The translations under genes and the position numbers were made by a program. From Pseudoalteromonas distincta (GTDB lineage Bacteria > Pseudomonadota > Gammaproteobacteria > Enterobacterales > Alteromonadaceae): a stretch of 64,000 nucleotides of DNA. The stretch spans positions 326,987 through 390,986 of the forward strand of contig NZ_JWIG01000029.1 in the NCBI RefSeq assembly GCF_000814675.1, read 5' to 3'. Positions 43,488 to 51,271 of the stretch are shown one piece after another. Within the stretch, counting starts at the first letter, position 1; every line of letters begins with the position of its first letter. A model generated the notes under the pieces. It worked only from the letters and a program-made list of their open reading frames with translations, ran no database searches and was not told where the DNA came from.

Positions 43488-44102
43488 TCAATCCTTCGTT
43501 TAGTATTCATTTTATTTTTAGTTATCAAACCGCTGAGCGCAGCAGCCGACAACACGATTTTAATACTCGGTGACAGTTTAAGCGCAGCCTACGGACTTCA
43601 ACAAGAAGAAGGCTGGGTAAAATTGTTACAAGATAAATACGATGACGAACAAGCCGACATTGAACTTATCAACGCCAGTATTAGTGGCGAAACATCTGGT
43701 GGAGCCCTACGCCGTTTAGATGCATTGCTTGAGCAATACGAACCCACTCATGTACTTATTGAGCTAGGTGCTAATGACGGTTTACGTGGTTTTCCAGTTA
43801 AAAAAATGCAAACTAACTTAACGTCTCTTATTCAAAAAAGCCAAGCAGCTAATGCGATGACCGCCTTAATGGAGATTTACATTCCCCCTAATTACGGTCC
43901 GCGTTACAGTAAAATGTTTACTGACACTTTTTCGCGCGTTAGCGAAGAAACAAATGCGCATTTAATGAACTTTTTTATGCTCGATATTGCCAGTCAACCT
44001 GAGCTAATGCAAAACGATAGTTTACACCCTAACAAAAAAGCTCAGCCATTAATACGAGATGAGATGTATGACTCGATCAAAAAGTGGTTAAATAAAGACT
44101 AG
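43479..44102 (+). CDS. tesA: Multifunctional acyl-CoA thioesterase / lysophospholipase L1 / esterase TesA
   Basis: A 207-residue periplasmic SGNH hydrolase. The signal peptide is at 1-21 (ends LSAAAD). Block I is ILGDSLSAAYG (nucleophile Ser), the oxyanion Gly is in ASISGETSGG, Asn in IELGANDGLRG, and the Asp/His pair in NDSLHPNKKAQ. These are the four SGNH blocks in the right order and spacing. It cleaves acyl-CoA, lysophospholipids and aryl esters in E. coli. It is divergent from the ybbA-like gene, sharing start-region bases. A small hairpin with a T5 tail (near 44116-44134) may terminate it. Confidence 0.93.
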   Translation: MTHSILRLVFILFLVIKPLSAAADNTILILGDSLSAAYGLQQEEGWVKLLQDKYDDEQADIELINASISGETSGGALRRLDALLEQYEPTHVLIELGANDGLRGFPVKKMQTNLTSLIQKSQAANAMTALMEIYIPPNYGPRYSKMFTDTFSRVSEETNAHLMNFFMLDIASQPELMQNDSLHPNKKAQPLIRDEMYDSIKKWLNKD

Positions 44103-44213
44103 CTAATTAATACACCGCAGGGGTGCCTTTTTAGGTCTCTTGCGTAATAAACACCCAAACAAACAATCGCTTATTGATTTTTAAAAAAATACACGTACTA
44201 TTGCAAACAACGT

Positions 44214-44290
44214 CGGTATGTAGCGCAGCTTGGTAGCGCACTGTCATGGGGTGGCAGGGGTCGAGAGTTCGAATCTCTCCATACCGACCA
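44214..44290 (+). tRNA. tRNA-Pro (anticodon GGG), integration target of the island
   Basis: A 77-base cloverleaf with encoded CCA. Acceptor CGGTATG/CATACCG, anticodon loop ATGGGGT (GGG, reads CCC/CCU), T loop GTTCGAATC. Its bases 44246-44274 recur at 50704-50732, marking an integration event. The tRNA itself is intact. Confidence 0.95.
44246..44274 (+). repeat. attL core within tRNA-Pro
   Basis: 29 bp from the anticodon loop to the T loop (begins ATGGGGTGGC, ends GTTCGAAT), identical to 50704-50732. Confidence 0.85.
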
Positions 44291-44426
44291 ATTAATAACA
44301 TCTTAGATTTAAATTTAATCCAGAGCCTTCAATTCTTCCGTAAAATAATACTTTCAACGTTAATTGATATCACGAGTGTCTAGGTGTAAGGTTAATTTCA
44401 GATCTAAATTTATTTGAGGCGGTAAA

Positions 44427-44579
44427 ATGAGTGAAAATAAGAAAAAAATCACAAAGAGTATGATTTTAAGATCTGTTGCTAGCTCTACTGCCATCGAAAC
44501 TGGCGAAACAGTTAAAACAATAGAGAAAAAGCTAAAAGCAAACAAACTCAAATATGAGTCTCTTTCGCTCGCTATTTAA
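44427..44579 (+). CDS. Small protein convergent with fic; possible Fic-inhibiting antitoxin
   Basis: A 50-residue Lys-rich protein. GAGGCGG upstream of the ATG is a good ribosome-binding site. The sequence is helical and contains SVASSTAIETGETV. This resembles, but does not exactly match, the inhibitory helix motif (S/T)xxxE(G/N) of Fic antitoxins and Fic N-termini: S-T-A-I-E is present, followed by T-G where G/N is expected. Its last eight bases overlap the 3' end of the fic gene on the other strand, whereas known small Fic antitoxins (VbhA-like) are usually encoded upstream on the same strand. The antitoxin role is therefore a hypothesis; it could also be an unrelated small island gene. Confidence 0.5.
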   Translation: MSENKKKITKSMILRSVASSTAIETGETVKTIEKKLKANKLKYESLSLAI

Positions 44580-45186
44580 TTATATCTCTCACAAGCCTTT
44601 CAATGTGTTGGTAATTTTTATTTACACCCGCTTGAATTGACTTGAAATAAAAGTCTTTATGCTCGTCCCACAAGCTATAATCAAGCGTTCCTTTACCAGC
44701 TTTACTGCACAAAAAATCCATTAATAAACGGCTTATCCTACCGTTACCTTCACGAAATGGATGAATTAAAATAAACTCAACATGGCTCTGCGCTATAAAT
44801 GACACAAGCTCTTCATCTGTCATTTCTGGTAAATTATTAAATCGAGATAAATACTCACCTTCAAATAACCTAATATTTTTCTCAATTTGTAAAGGCGACA
44901 TAAACTGAAATCCGCCCTTGCCCATATCAATACTTCTTATTTTACCTGCCCATTCGTATACATTACCTAGCCACTGCCTGTGCCAATTAGCAATATTTTG
45001 AAAAGAAAATGTACCATTTTTTGAGTCAGTCGTCGTAAAAATTTTTTCATATAGCTTAACTAAAAGAACGGCTTCAATATCATCCATTTCCGTTTCATCA
45101 ACAATCGCTAACTTGTTTGCTAAAACTAGCCTTTCAGACCCAGGTTGATATTGCGCTTCAACAGAGTCACTTTCGTATTTAGACAT
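44572..45186 (-). CDS. Fic-domain protein (predicted AMP-transferase)
   Basis: A 204-residue single-domain Fic protein. The catalytic loop HPFREGNGRISR (142-153) matches HxFx(D/E)GNGRxxR completely, so catalytic His142 and the ATP-phosphate anion hole are intact. The target-binding flap is near KGGFQFMSPLQIEKN (90-104). No inhibitory (S/T)xxxE(G/N) helix is evident in the protein itself, which is the situation where a separate antitoxin is expected. I choose the ATG at 45186 (MSKYESDS); a longer reading to 45273 adds 29 hydrophobic residues unlike the family. It sits next to the tRNA-Pro end of the island. Fic enzymes AMPylate targets such as gyrase or GTPases; the target here is unknown. Confidence 0.88.
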   Translation of the reverse strand: MSKYESDSVEAQYQPGSERLVLANKLAIVDETEMDDIEAVLLVKLYEKIFTTTDSKNGTFSFQNIANWHRQWLGNVYEWAGKIRSIDMGKGGFQFMSPLQIEKNIRLFEGEYLSRFNNLPEMTDEELVSFIAQSHVEFILIHPFREGNGRISRLLMDFLCSKAGKGTLDYSLWDEHKDFYFKSIQAGVNKNYQHIERLVRDIIK

Positions 45187-45355
45187 TTTATTGAACCAGT
45201 AAAATAATGAGTGTAAAAGTGCGTACCAACCAATGCAAGTAACCTTTAGCGTTGCCCATTTTATGTAAGTCAAAACTTAATAAGTCACCAAATATTAAAT
45301 ACCACAATAAAACTAAATGGCAAACTTAAAGATAATCAAGCACCAAACATCTTAA

Positions 45356-45847
45356 TACTCATTATCAACACAAATAGCATTCTCTGCGGGGCTTCGTGCA
45401 CATGAATTGTTGACCATAGCCAAAGTTGAAGAGCGCAAAGCAGATAAACGGCCAGCTTTTGATTCAAAATGATCTGGCAGAAACGGCGTGCTATATACAG
45501 TGACAGGTAAAGGAGGTTTAACACGCGAAGTACTAATACCCCACGATTTAGCAGCTAAATTAGAACTTCGTAAATTTAAACAACCTGTCACTGTGGTTGA
45601 TAGAAAAATAAGCTACTTACAGCGCTACGATATTGGAAGGGGTAAAAAGTGGTCGGATTCATTTAATAAAGCATCAAACCGTACTCTCTCTTTTTCCAAT
45701 GGTGCACATGGGCTCAGGCATAGCTACGCACAAGAAAGACTATTAGAGTTGATACTTAACCAATATCCGTATCAAATAGCATTAGAAACCGTTTCACAAG
45801 AGATGGGGCATTTTAGGCCTGAGATTACTGAGGTGTATTTAAGATAA
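45356..45847 (+). pseudogene. C-terminal remnant of an Integrase_1-type tyrosine recombinase
   Basis: The plus strand encodes the catalytic half of a tyrosine recombinase. FSAGLRAHELLTI is box I with the catalytic Arg. Later come GVLYTVTGKGGLTREVLIP, HGLRHSYAQERL with the His-x-x-Arg pair, MGHFRPEIT with the second His position, and terminal TEVYLR with the Tyr. The reading is broken by TAA just before 45356 and by an in-frame TGA at 45470-45472, and no N-terminal half is found upstream. A GTG-initiated 119-codon frame from 45488 would lack the box I Arg. It is a relic of an earlier insertion, inverted relative to the intact integrase. Confidence 0.8.
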
Positions 45848-45934
45848 TCAACTTTATAAGCTATCGTGATGTTTAAACTTATACCTGATTAAATTTAGGA
45901 AAAAACGAGTCACCCATGCGCACTCTTACCATCA

Positions 45935-46624
45935 CTATATTACTTTGGCTAAAAACTCATTTTTGCCGTAAGCCATTGTCAATCTCCTAGAAATACTACT
46001 GATTATAGACTTACAACAATTAATATATTCTTCATAGTCTTTATTCTCAATACCTTGTCGTTTTTTACCATGAGAAATATCATTTCTAACGTTCAGCAAC
46101 TTGTTTAATGGAGCGTAAATATCCTTGAGATCTTTGTATTCCAAACCTACTTGATAAAGAAGCTTTTCTAAAACTTGCTGACCAACATTACTTTCCGTAT
46201 TAATATAACCATCCGGAACTTTTACAATATGTCCATGTATAGTAGTAATGTTCTCTACAAATTCAACTTGCCTAAATAAGGTATGCAATTTAGTTTCATT
46301 TGGAAGACTTTTTTTAAAAACTCGTGATTTTTTGTCCTTATTATTTAATGCAATAAACTCTTTATGAAGTGTTGCTGCAGCAATTACTGGCGTTACCTGT
46401 GAACAAAGAAGGTTTTTTTTATTAATCTCATCAATGTAAAGCGAGAATGCAAACTGTACAAACCCCTCGATATGCGCATAAATCAAACAAACTATCGAGC
46501 GTCTAATCCTCATCTGATCTTCTAATTTAGTCATTCGCCTTTGTGAGTTATCGAGAAATCTAATTTCGTCCTCTCTCCACTCTCTTTCAGCTTCAATCTG
46601 CTCTTGAAAATTAGACAAACTCAT
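45935..46624 (-). CDS. HEPN-domain protein of the MAE_28990/MAE_18760-like type (predicted RNase effector)
   Basis: A 229-residue helical protein. The N-terminal REWREDEIRFL and the RRSIVCLIYAHIEGFVQFAF segment (about 41-60) are the pattern of the MAE_28990/MAE_18760-like HEPN family. The C-terminal helix has VRNDISHGK, with Arg180 and His185, an intact Rx4H motif that is the RNase site in active HEPN proteins. Its ATG overlaps the DUF262 stop codon by one base (TAATG), implying translational coupling and stoichiometric partnership. Proteins of this family are known beside DUF262 and restriction-type genes. A toxic RNase role released during infection is inference. Confidence 0.75.
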   Translation of the reverse strand: MSLSNFQEQIEAEREWREDEIRFLDNSQRRMTKLEDQMRIRRSIVCLIYAHIEGFVQFAFSLYIDEINKKNLLCSQVTPVIAAATLHKEFIALNNKDKKSRVFKKSLPNETKLHTLFRQVEFVENITTIHGHIVKVPDGYINTESNVGQQVLEKLLYQVGLEYKDLKDIYAPLNKLLNVRNDISHGKKRQGIENKDYEEYINCCKSIISSISRRLTMAYGKNEFLAKVI

Positions 46625-47751
46625 TATAGTTCGAGTCTCTTTAAGTGATTGATTACAATTTCAATTCTTGTCCTTAGTGGACCAGGAGAGTTTTTCCCTC
46701 CACCTGTAGTAGCTGATTTAAATGTATCATCTTCTTTAATTTCATTCAGAATATCTTTCAGTCCAGCAATATGATCTGGGTTACCTTCATCTATCTCATC
46801 TATTCGGCTTATTATGCCGGTGCAAATAGCCTCAAAATGATATACAGAAAAGTTTGATTGTATTCCATTATTTCCTTTTCTACCAAATGACTTTTCACCT
46901 AGTGATTTATTTAAAATACTAAATACTTTGTTAAAAGTAATCTCTTCTTCAGCGTAATCGAAGGTTATATCTTTGTTTTCAGGATCTGTAACCTTTTCCA
47001 TGTATTCAGTTAAAAAGTCTGCTACATCATGCACAAATTTATCTCTATAATTTTTTAAAGCAAAATAGCGTAAAACCAGCTCTTGGTCGAAAGAACCTAG
47101 CTGTTGCTGCTGTGAAATATTCTTAATGCAATTTTTATAATCAGTGTTTTTACTCCTACTAATCACGAAATCAATAAAAGTAGGATCAAGCATTCTGATA
47201 GTACAATTTCTCAGCTGCTGTTGTGTTAGCTCTTCACCACCTGTATTAAGTCTTTTGAACATGTGATAACGAAATTTATTGTCACTTCCTTTTCTCACAA
47301 CCTCAACGCGCACAAATGCTCGCTTTAACCTTATTTTCAACGAAGTAGGTAAATCATCATACTTTAGCTCATTCAGTTGCTCTACAATGTCACATTCTTG
47401 AAGTTTGAGAAAATCACCTTTTTTGATAGGTGGGCTAAGATGATCGGCCTCTAAACAACCTCGTAAATGAAGGTAAGAAGAGAAACGCTGCAAGCCGTCA
47501 ATTAGCTGATAACGCCCATCCTCTGCTTCAACAACATATATAGGTGGCACAGGCATTTCTAATAATAGAGATTCTATAAACCTCGATTGTGCCCCTAGTG
47601 TCCATCTAAATAAACGCTGATAGTCAGGATTTATATCAAGTTCTCCATTAGAATGCATATCTAATAACTCGTTGAATGATAAATCTAAGCTTTGCGTATG
47701 TACCTTTTCTACATTGTGTTCTAGGGATAAAATTAAATCTTCATTTTCCAT
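46624..47751 (-). CDS. DUF262 (ParB/Srx-fold, GmrS-like) protein without HNH domain
   Basis: A 375-residue protein. DUF262 motifs are NPDYQRLFRW (41-50), QLIDGLQRFSSYL (83-95, usual core DGQQR) and MFKRLNTGGEELTQQQLRN (164-182). DUF262 is the nucleotide-binding and DNA-sensing module of GmrSD-, BrxU- and SspE-type modification-dependent systems, which normally carry a C-terminal DUF1524 HNH nuclease. This protein lacks an HNH region and ends after a helical C-terminal half, so an effector must come from a partner, the adjacent HEPN protein. The ATG at 47751 has AAGGAG seven bases upstream and overlaps the methyltransferase stop by 11 bases; a TTG at 47769 would absorb the SD into coding sequence. 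Confidence 0.82.
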   Translation of the reverse strand: MENEDLILSLEHNVEKVHTQSLDLSFNELLDMHSNGELDINPDYQRLFRWTLGAQSRFIESLLLEMPVPPIYVVEAEDGRYQLIDGLQRFSSYLHLRGCLEADHLSPPIKKGDFLKLQECDIVEQLNELKYDDLPTSLKIRLKRAFVRVEVVRKGSDNKFRYHMFKRLNTGGEELTQQQLRNCTIRMLDPTFIDFVISRSKNTDYKNCIKNISQQQQLGSFDQELVLRYFALKNYRDKFVHDVADFLTEYMEKVTDPENKDITFDYAEEEITFNKVFSILNKSLGEKSFGRKGNNGIQSNFSVYHFEAICTGIISRIDEIDEGNPDHIAGLKDILNEIKEDDTFKSATTGGGKNSPGPLRTRIEIVINHLKRLEL

Positions 47752-49012
47752 AATTAGACTCCTTTTCAAAAATTAATACGCTTTCAAAGACTTTATTGTG
47801 ACTTCGATATTTTTTAGTTTTCAAATTCAAATTCGACATGTTTTTTTTACTTTCAAAGCGAATGTTTTCTTTTAATAACAGACCTTTAGCTTCTGACATT
47901 TCTATAACTAGCTTAGGAAGATCGCAATGTAAATCTTTATAATATGAATCCTGTACAACGCAAACAAACCTAGCGCCATATTTTAATACTCTATATATCT
48001 CATCCATTGATTCGTTCAAAGATTTAAAGTATTGTACAAAATTTTTAAAATAGTATGTCTTTGATGCTTTTGAATCATGTGCTTTTACACTTTCAAGGAA
48101 TTGTACACATGCCGAACCTAATTTGTTCAAAGATTCATCAACCGTCTTTGGTACTGTGGTAGTACCCATTAATTCTCTTCTAATTGAATCAAGCTCCAAA
48201 CTACCATTCACACATAGAATAGCTAGTTCAGGAGAGGTGGCGACACCGTAATCTATACGCGTACAATATGGAGGAGATGATAGAGCTAAATCAATAGAAG
48301 TTGAATCTACTTTTAGCTTAGTAGATGAACCAATCTTAATATTACTAAGATTATCGGGCCAGCAATGATCTAGCTCAGCGATTCCTTTAGTAATTTCTTT
48401 TAATTTGAAGATATATTTTCTTTTGAACTCTACCCAAGACGCTGTTATTTTTTCAGATTCAGTTTTAGGCTTTTTTACCCATGTAGGGTTAGAGGGAATA
48501 AAAGGAGAAAGATACTCTCTCACACAATTAAAAAGCACTGTATACATCAAGCAATGTGCCACATCCATTGAATTAACTTTATCCTCAGTACTTTTATACA
48601 GCTTCCCCATCAGAATTATTTTTTCAATTCGTCGAATAGAGTTGACGCACTCCATATCAAACCAGCCTAATAAAGGATCATCCTTCCATAATGGCACCTT
48701 TACATTTGCTCTAATTTTCTTAGAGCGATTTAATATTACAGCAAGGTCATTCGATGTCGTTTGCTTCGCCATTGCTATAATTTTCATAACCGGATTTAAG
48801 TCAATACCTATTGATTGATACCCGTTCATAGATGCAAGTAATGTCGTAGTACCTGCACCATTCCATGGGTCTAGAATCACCGAATCTTTTGGAAGATTGA
48901 CAGAATCAATAATACTTTGAGTAAAGGCATGTGAATATCCAGCATAATAATTATACCATGCAGATTTGATATCTATCGATTCATTAGTACGTTTTGGATT
49001 AACTACTCTCAA
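47741..49012 (-). CDS. Site-specific DNA methyltransferase (N6-adenine/N4-cytosine type)
   Basis: A 423-residue amino-methyltransferase. Motif I (SAM binding) is LDPWNGAGTTTLLA (47-60) followed by SIGIDLNPV. Motif IV is SSPPYC (245-250), the SPPY form that flips and methylates the exocyclic amino group. The 180 residues between them probably hold target recognition. TTG at 49012 is the only start in the open frame, with AAAGAG six bases upstream. However, the frame upstream back to a stop near 49079 reads like protein (VHPHYLD, IKEKFKENSLRVVNP), so the gene may have lost its original 5' end. First of three overlapping genes with DUF262 and HEPN; it could mark self DNA. Confidence 0.82.
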   Translation of the reverse strand: MRVVNPKRTNESIDIKSAWYNYYAGYSHAFTQSIIDSVNLPKDSVILDPWNGAGTTTLLASMNGYQSIGIDLNPVMKIIAMAKQTTSNDLAVILNRSKKIRANVKVPLWKDDPLLGWFDMECVNSIRRIEKIILMGKLYKSTEDKVNSMDVAHCLMYTVLFNCVREYLSPFIPSNPTWVKKPKTESEKITASWVEFKRKYIFKLKEITKGIAELDHCWPDNLSNIKIGSSTKLKVDSTSIDLALSSPPYCTRIDYGVATSPELAILCVNGSLELDSIRRELMGTTTVPKTVDESLNKLGSACVQFLESVKAHDSKASKTYYFKNFVQYFKSLNESMDEIYRVLKYGARFVCVVQDSYYKDLHCDLPKLVIEMSEAKGLLLKENIRFESKKNMSNLNLKTKKYRSHNKVFESVLIFEKESNYGK

Positions 49013-49235
49013 AGAATTCTCTTTAAATTTTTCTTTAATATCACATACATCTAGATAATGAGGATGAACGTAAACACTTCAGGCTAATATGTCAAATATT
49101 CAATTCTGAATATTATCATTTCCCGTAAGTTCAACAAATTAACCTCTATTTATTGGAAGGGAATGATATCATTTTTTCTCTGTAAGGTTTTACATTGTTT
49201 ATAAAATTCTGATTAATGTAAATGAACAAAACAAT

Positions 49236-50498
49236 CTAAAACATTCTATTCAATTTTTCCCCCCATTTAATCAAAGCTTCTCTTCTGACGTCAAAATACT
49301 CTTGCATATTATATACCCCCTGCACTCCTTGCAGTTGATGGTTTAGTATTTTTTCGATCACTATTGGATCTGTTCCAATATCAGTATCACCTAAGCGAGT
49401 AGCAACTGTTCTTCTTAAATCGTGAGGCACAAACTTTGGTACTCCCAATTGCTCTAATTTACGGCTAATGGAGCGCGATAATGAATGCCTATCAATAGGC
49501 TGCTCACCTGGGCCTGATTTATTAGTTGTTGTGCTCGGGAACACATACTTAGAATTGAGATAGCCAAATGCTGCGCGCAACTCATCAAGTAAAATAACCA
49601 TATTTTGAGTAATCGGTACTTTATGAGTTCTTTCGCCATTTTTATTTTGCTTCACGCGCTCGGCTGGGATTGTCCATATCATTTTATCAAAATCAAATTC
49701 TTGCCACTGTGCGCCTGTAACCTCTATTGGCCGACAACCTGTTAAAGTTATACAATTTAGTGCGTAAATAACTTGCTGGCTTATACCTAGCTTTGGCAGG
49801 CGGTCAAATACTTGAATAACTTCGTCAAATTCTAGTGCTCTGGTTCGCGACTTTTCAAGGCCACCCACGCTTTTCTTTTTAACTGTGCTTATCGGGTTAC
49901 CTTGAATTAAATCTCGCTCAACACCAAAGTTAAACATCTGCTTAAGGATTGATAGCGTTTTATTCGCCTGCGTTTTAGCGCCTCTATCAGTTATTGGATC
50001 AAGCACTTTTTTAAAAATTTCGCGGCGAGTTATTTCTTTAAGTTTATAATTACCAATAAATGGCAGAATGTCTTTATCAAAGATTCTAATAACTGGGTCT
50101 ACATCTTTCCGGTTAGCTTTAATATCTCTTTCAATAAACTCATTCGCAAGTACTGCGATTGTCGGTGAGGTGATTTCTTGCTTTTCAATCAGTGCTGCTT
50201 TCTTTTTTTGTAAAAAAACATCAATACCGCGCGACACATCACCAATATATTGCTTAGCAAGCTGCCTAGCCTCACTAACTGTTATTACCGATGAATTACC
50301 TAAGGCTAGCCTCCTTTCTTTCGAACCTCGGCCTCCAAGGCGGTAATACAGATAATATACTTGTGAGCGTTTACCCTCCTTATTTGGTCTTCCAATATTT
50401 AGATAGAAACCGGAGATCTCAGTGTCATTAATTTTGGTAATTTCCAAAGGGGTATTTTTGAGTATAGATTCAGTTAATTTTACTTTGATTGACGCCAT
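49236..50498 (-). CDS. Tyrosine-recombinase integrase of the island (P4-like)
   Basis: About 420 residues. There is an N-terminal DUF4102-like arm-binding domain (MASIKVKLTESIL, YYLYYRLGGRGSKERRLALG), a core-binding helical domain (about 105-205), and a C-terminal catalytic domain with TGCRPIEVTGAQW (Arg), HDLRRTVATRLGD (His-x-x-Arg), ILNHQLQGVQGVYNM (His, then Tyr) and YFDVRREAL. All catalytic positions appear intact. It lies about 200 bp from the right att repeat and reads inward. The ATG at 50498 gives the usual start; an in-frame codon at 50507 is possible. It is the likely agent of insertion into tRNA-Pro. Confidence 0.92.
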   Translation of the reverse strand: MASIKVKLTESILKNTPLEITKINDTEISGFYLNIGRPNKEGKRSQVYYLYYRLGGRGSKERRLALGNSSVITVSEARQLAKQYIGDVSRGIDVFLQKKKAALIEKQEITSPTIAVLANEFIERDIKANRKDVDPVIRIFDKDILPFIGNYKLKEITRREIFKKVLDPITDRGAKTQANKTLSILKQMFNFGVERDLIQGNPISTVKKKSVGGLEKSRTRALEFDEVIQVFDRLPKLGISQQVIYALNCITLTGCRPIEVTGAQWQEFDFDKMIWTIPAERVKQNKNGERTHKVPITQNMVILLDELRAAFGYLNSKYVFPSTTTNKSGPGEQPIDRHSLSRSISRKLEQLGVPKFVPHDLRRTVATRLGDTDIGTDPIVIEKILNHQLQGVQGVYNMQEYFDVRREALIKWGEKLNRMF

Positions 50499-50703
50499 TT
50501 TCCGCACACCTAGAGTTAACCCTAAATTTTAGTCGCACATTTATCGCACGAGCTGATTTTAGATCACTAAACTTCACGTTCATTCATTAGGTATAATTTG
50601 AAAGGGCAATTCTTTAAATATCAATGAGTTACAACAAGCTTGAATACTTCACGATAGGACACGTTAAGCCACTTTTGTACACTAAAGAACACTGGTAATT
50701 TTT

Positions 50704-50732
50704 ATGGGGTGGCAGGGGTCGAGAGTTCGAAT
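50704..50732 (+). repeat. attR core, partial tRNA-Pro duplicate
   Basis: 29 bp identical to tRNA-Pro bases 44246-44274. The preceding bases do not continue the tRNA and the following bases match it only partly, so it is a boundary scar and not a tRNA gene. Confidence 0.85.
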
Positions 50733-50896
50733 TTATCCGTAGCACTACTTATTTATCTAATCACACTTAATAAAACTGAGTTTAGCTGGCTAGTTTTGTG
50801 GTTTTTGAGGGGGGTTGTATTTGATTGTTATTAACTTGAAGTGGCCTTTGTGGGATCTATATGAAGCATTTAATTTCAATTTATTGAAATTAAAAT

Positions 50897-50921
50897 AAAA
50901 AAGCGCTCTAAGCGCTTTTTT
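50897..50921. terminator. Bidirectional intrinsic terminator
   Basis: AAAAAAGCGCT (50897-50907) and AGCGCTTTTTT (50911-50921) pair perfectly over a 3-base loop. It lies just past the stop of the 82-residue protein gene on the minus strand. Confidence 0.85.
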
Positions 50922-50930
50922 ATTAAAGTA

Positions 50931-51179
50931 CTAGTGCTTGCGCCCTACACCATTACGTACCATATCCTGCCCTGTTTGGAATATGTCTTCTGTAATACTG
51001 CGCGCTAAAAGTAATTTTTGATTATCGTCAAACACGGCTACAAAACGACTACCATCACTATTGTTTGTTGCCATACCAACGCCCGAAACACCTTTAAGGC
51101 CAAGACCGCCGTTTTCTACATTTAATAAAAAGCTTTCTAATTCGGCTAGACTAGAAATTACATCATTTTCTTTATTCAT
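50931..51179 (-). CDS. Small protein of unknown function
   Basis: An 82-residue soluble protein that I do not recognise. It starts with an acidic helix (SSLAELESFLLNVE), then has a Gly-rich turn region (GGLGLKGVSGVG) and a beta-strand with RFVAVFDDNQKLLLARSI, ending in a basic tail. It has its own terminator and is the first chromosomal gene outside the island's right end. Similar size and a strand-rich middle suggest a small globular domain; no function can be given. Confidence 0.6.
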   Translation of the reverse strand: MNKENDVISSLAELESFLLNVENGGLGLKGVSGVGMATNNSDGSRFVAVFDDNQKLLLARSITEDIFQTGQDMVRNGVGRKH

Positions 51180-51271
51180 TTTAACACTCTTTTAGTAAGG
51201 CTTTTAAATCATTATGGTGGCTATTTTATAGAGAAGAGCCAAAAACATAAACCCTTGGCTCAGGTTAGTCA

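Larger units (their letters stand above)
44246..50732. mobile_element. Integrated genomic island in tRNA-Pro carrying Fic and DUF262-HEPN-methyltransferase genes
   Basis: The segment is bounded by 29-bp identical direct repeats: inside tRNA-Pro (44246-44274) and alone at 50704-50732. A complete tyrosine integrase gene lies about 200 bp inside the right repeat. Inside are a 50-codon ORF, fic, an integrase remnant, and hepn-DUF262-methyltransferase, more AT-rich in appearance than the flanks. Housekeeping genes (tesA on the left) flank it. No transfer, replication or phage structural genes are present, so it is a small non-conjugative integrative element or a decayed one. The second integrase fragment indicates at least two insertion events. 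Confidence 0.85.
50508..50930. other. Intergenic region containing the right island boundary
   Basis: About 420 bp between the integrase start and the next chromosomal gene. It holds the integrase promoter region, the 29-bp att repeat and a terminator. The stretch right of the repeat (GAATTTATCCGTAGC) still resembles the tRNA-Pro 3' end, as a decayed copy would. No gene seen. Confidence 0.7.

Noticed and set aside
44360..44551. 63-codon hydrophobic frame on the minus strand
   Set aside because: It is antisense to the 50-codon plus-strand ORF, which has a good ribosome-binding site; the minus-strand frame has none.
50704..50732. Second tRNA-Pro gene
   Set aside because: Only the anticodon-loop to T-loop part is present; both acceptor strands are missing. 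It is an attachment-site scar.
44246..50732. Prophage
   Set aside because: No capsid, tail, lysis or replication genes; only an integrase and defence-like cargo.
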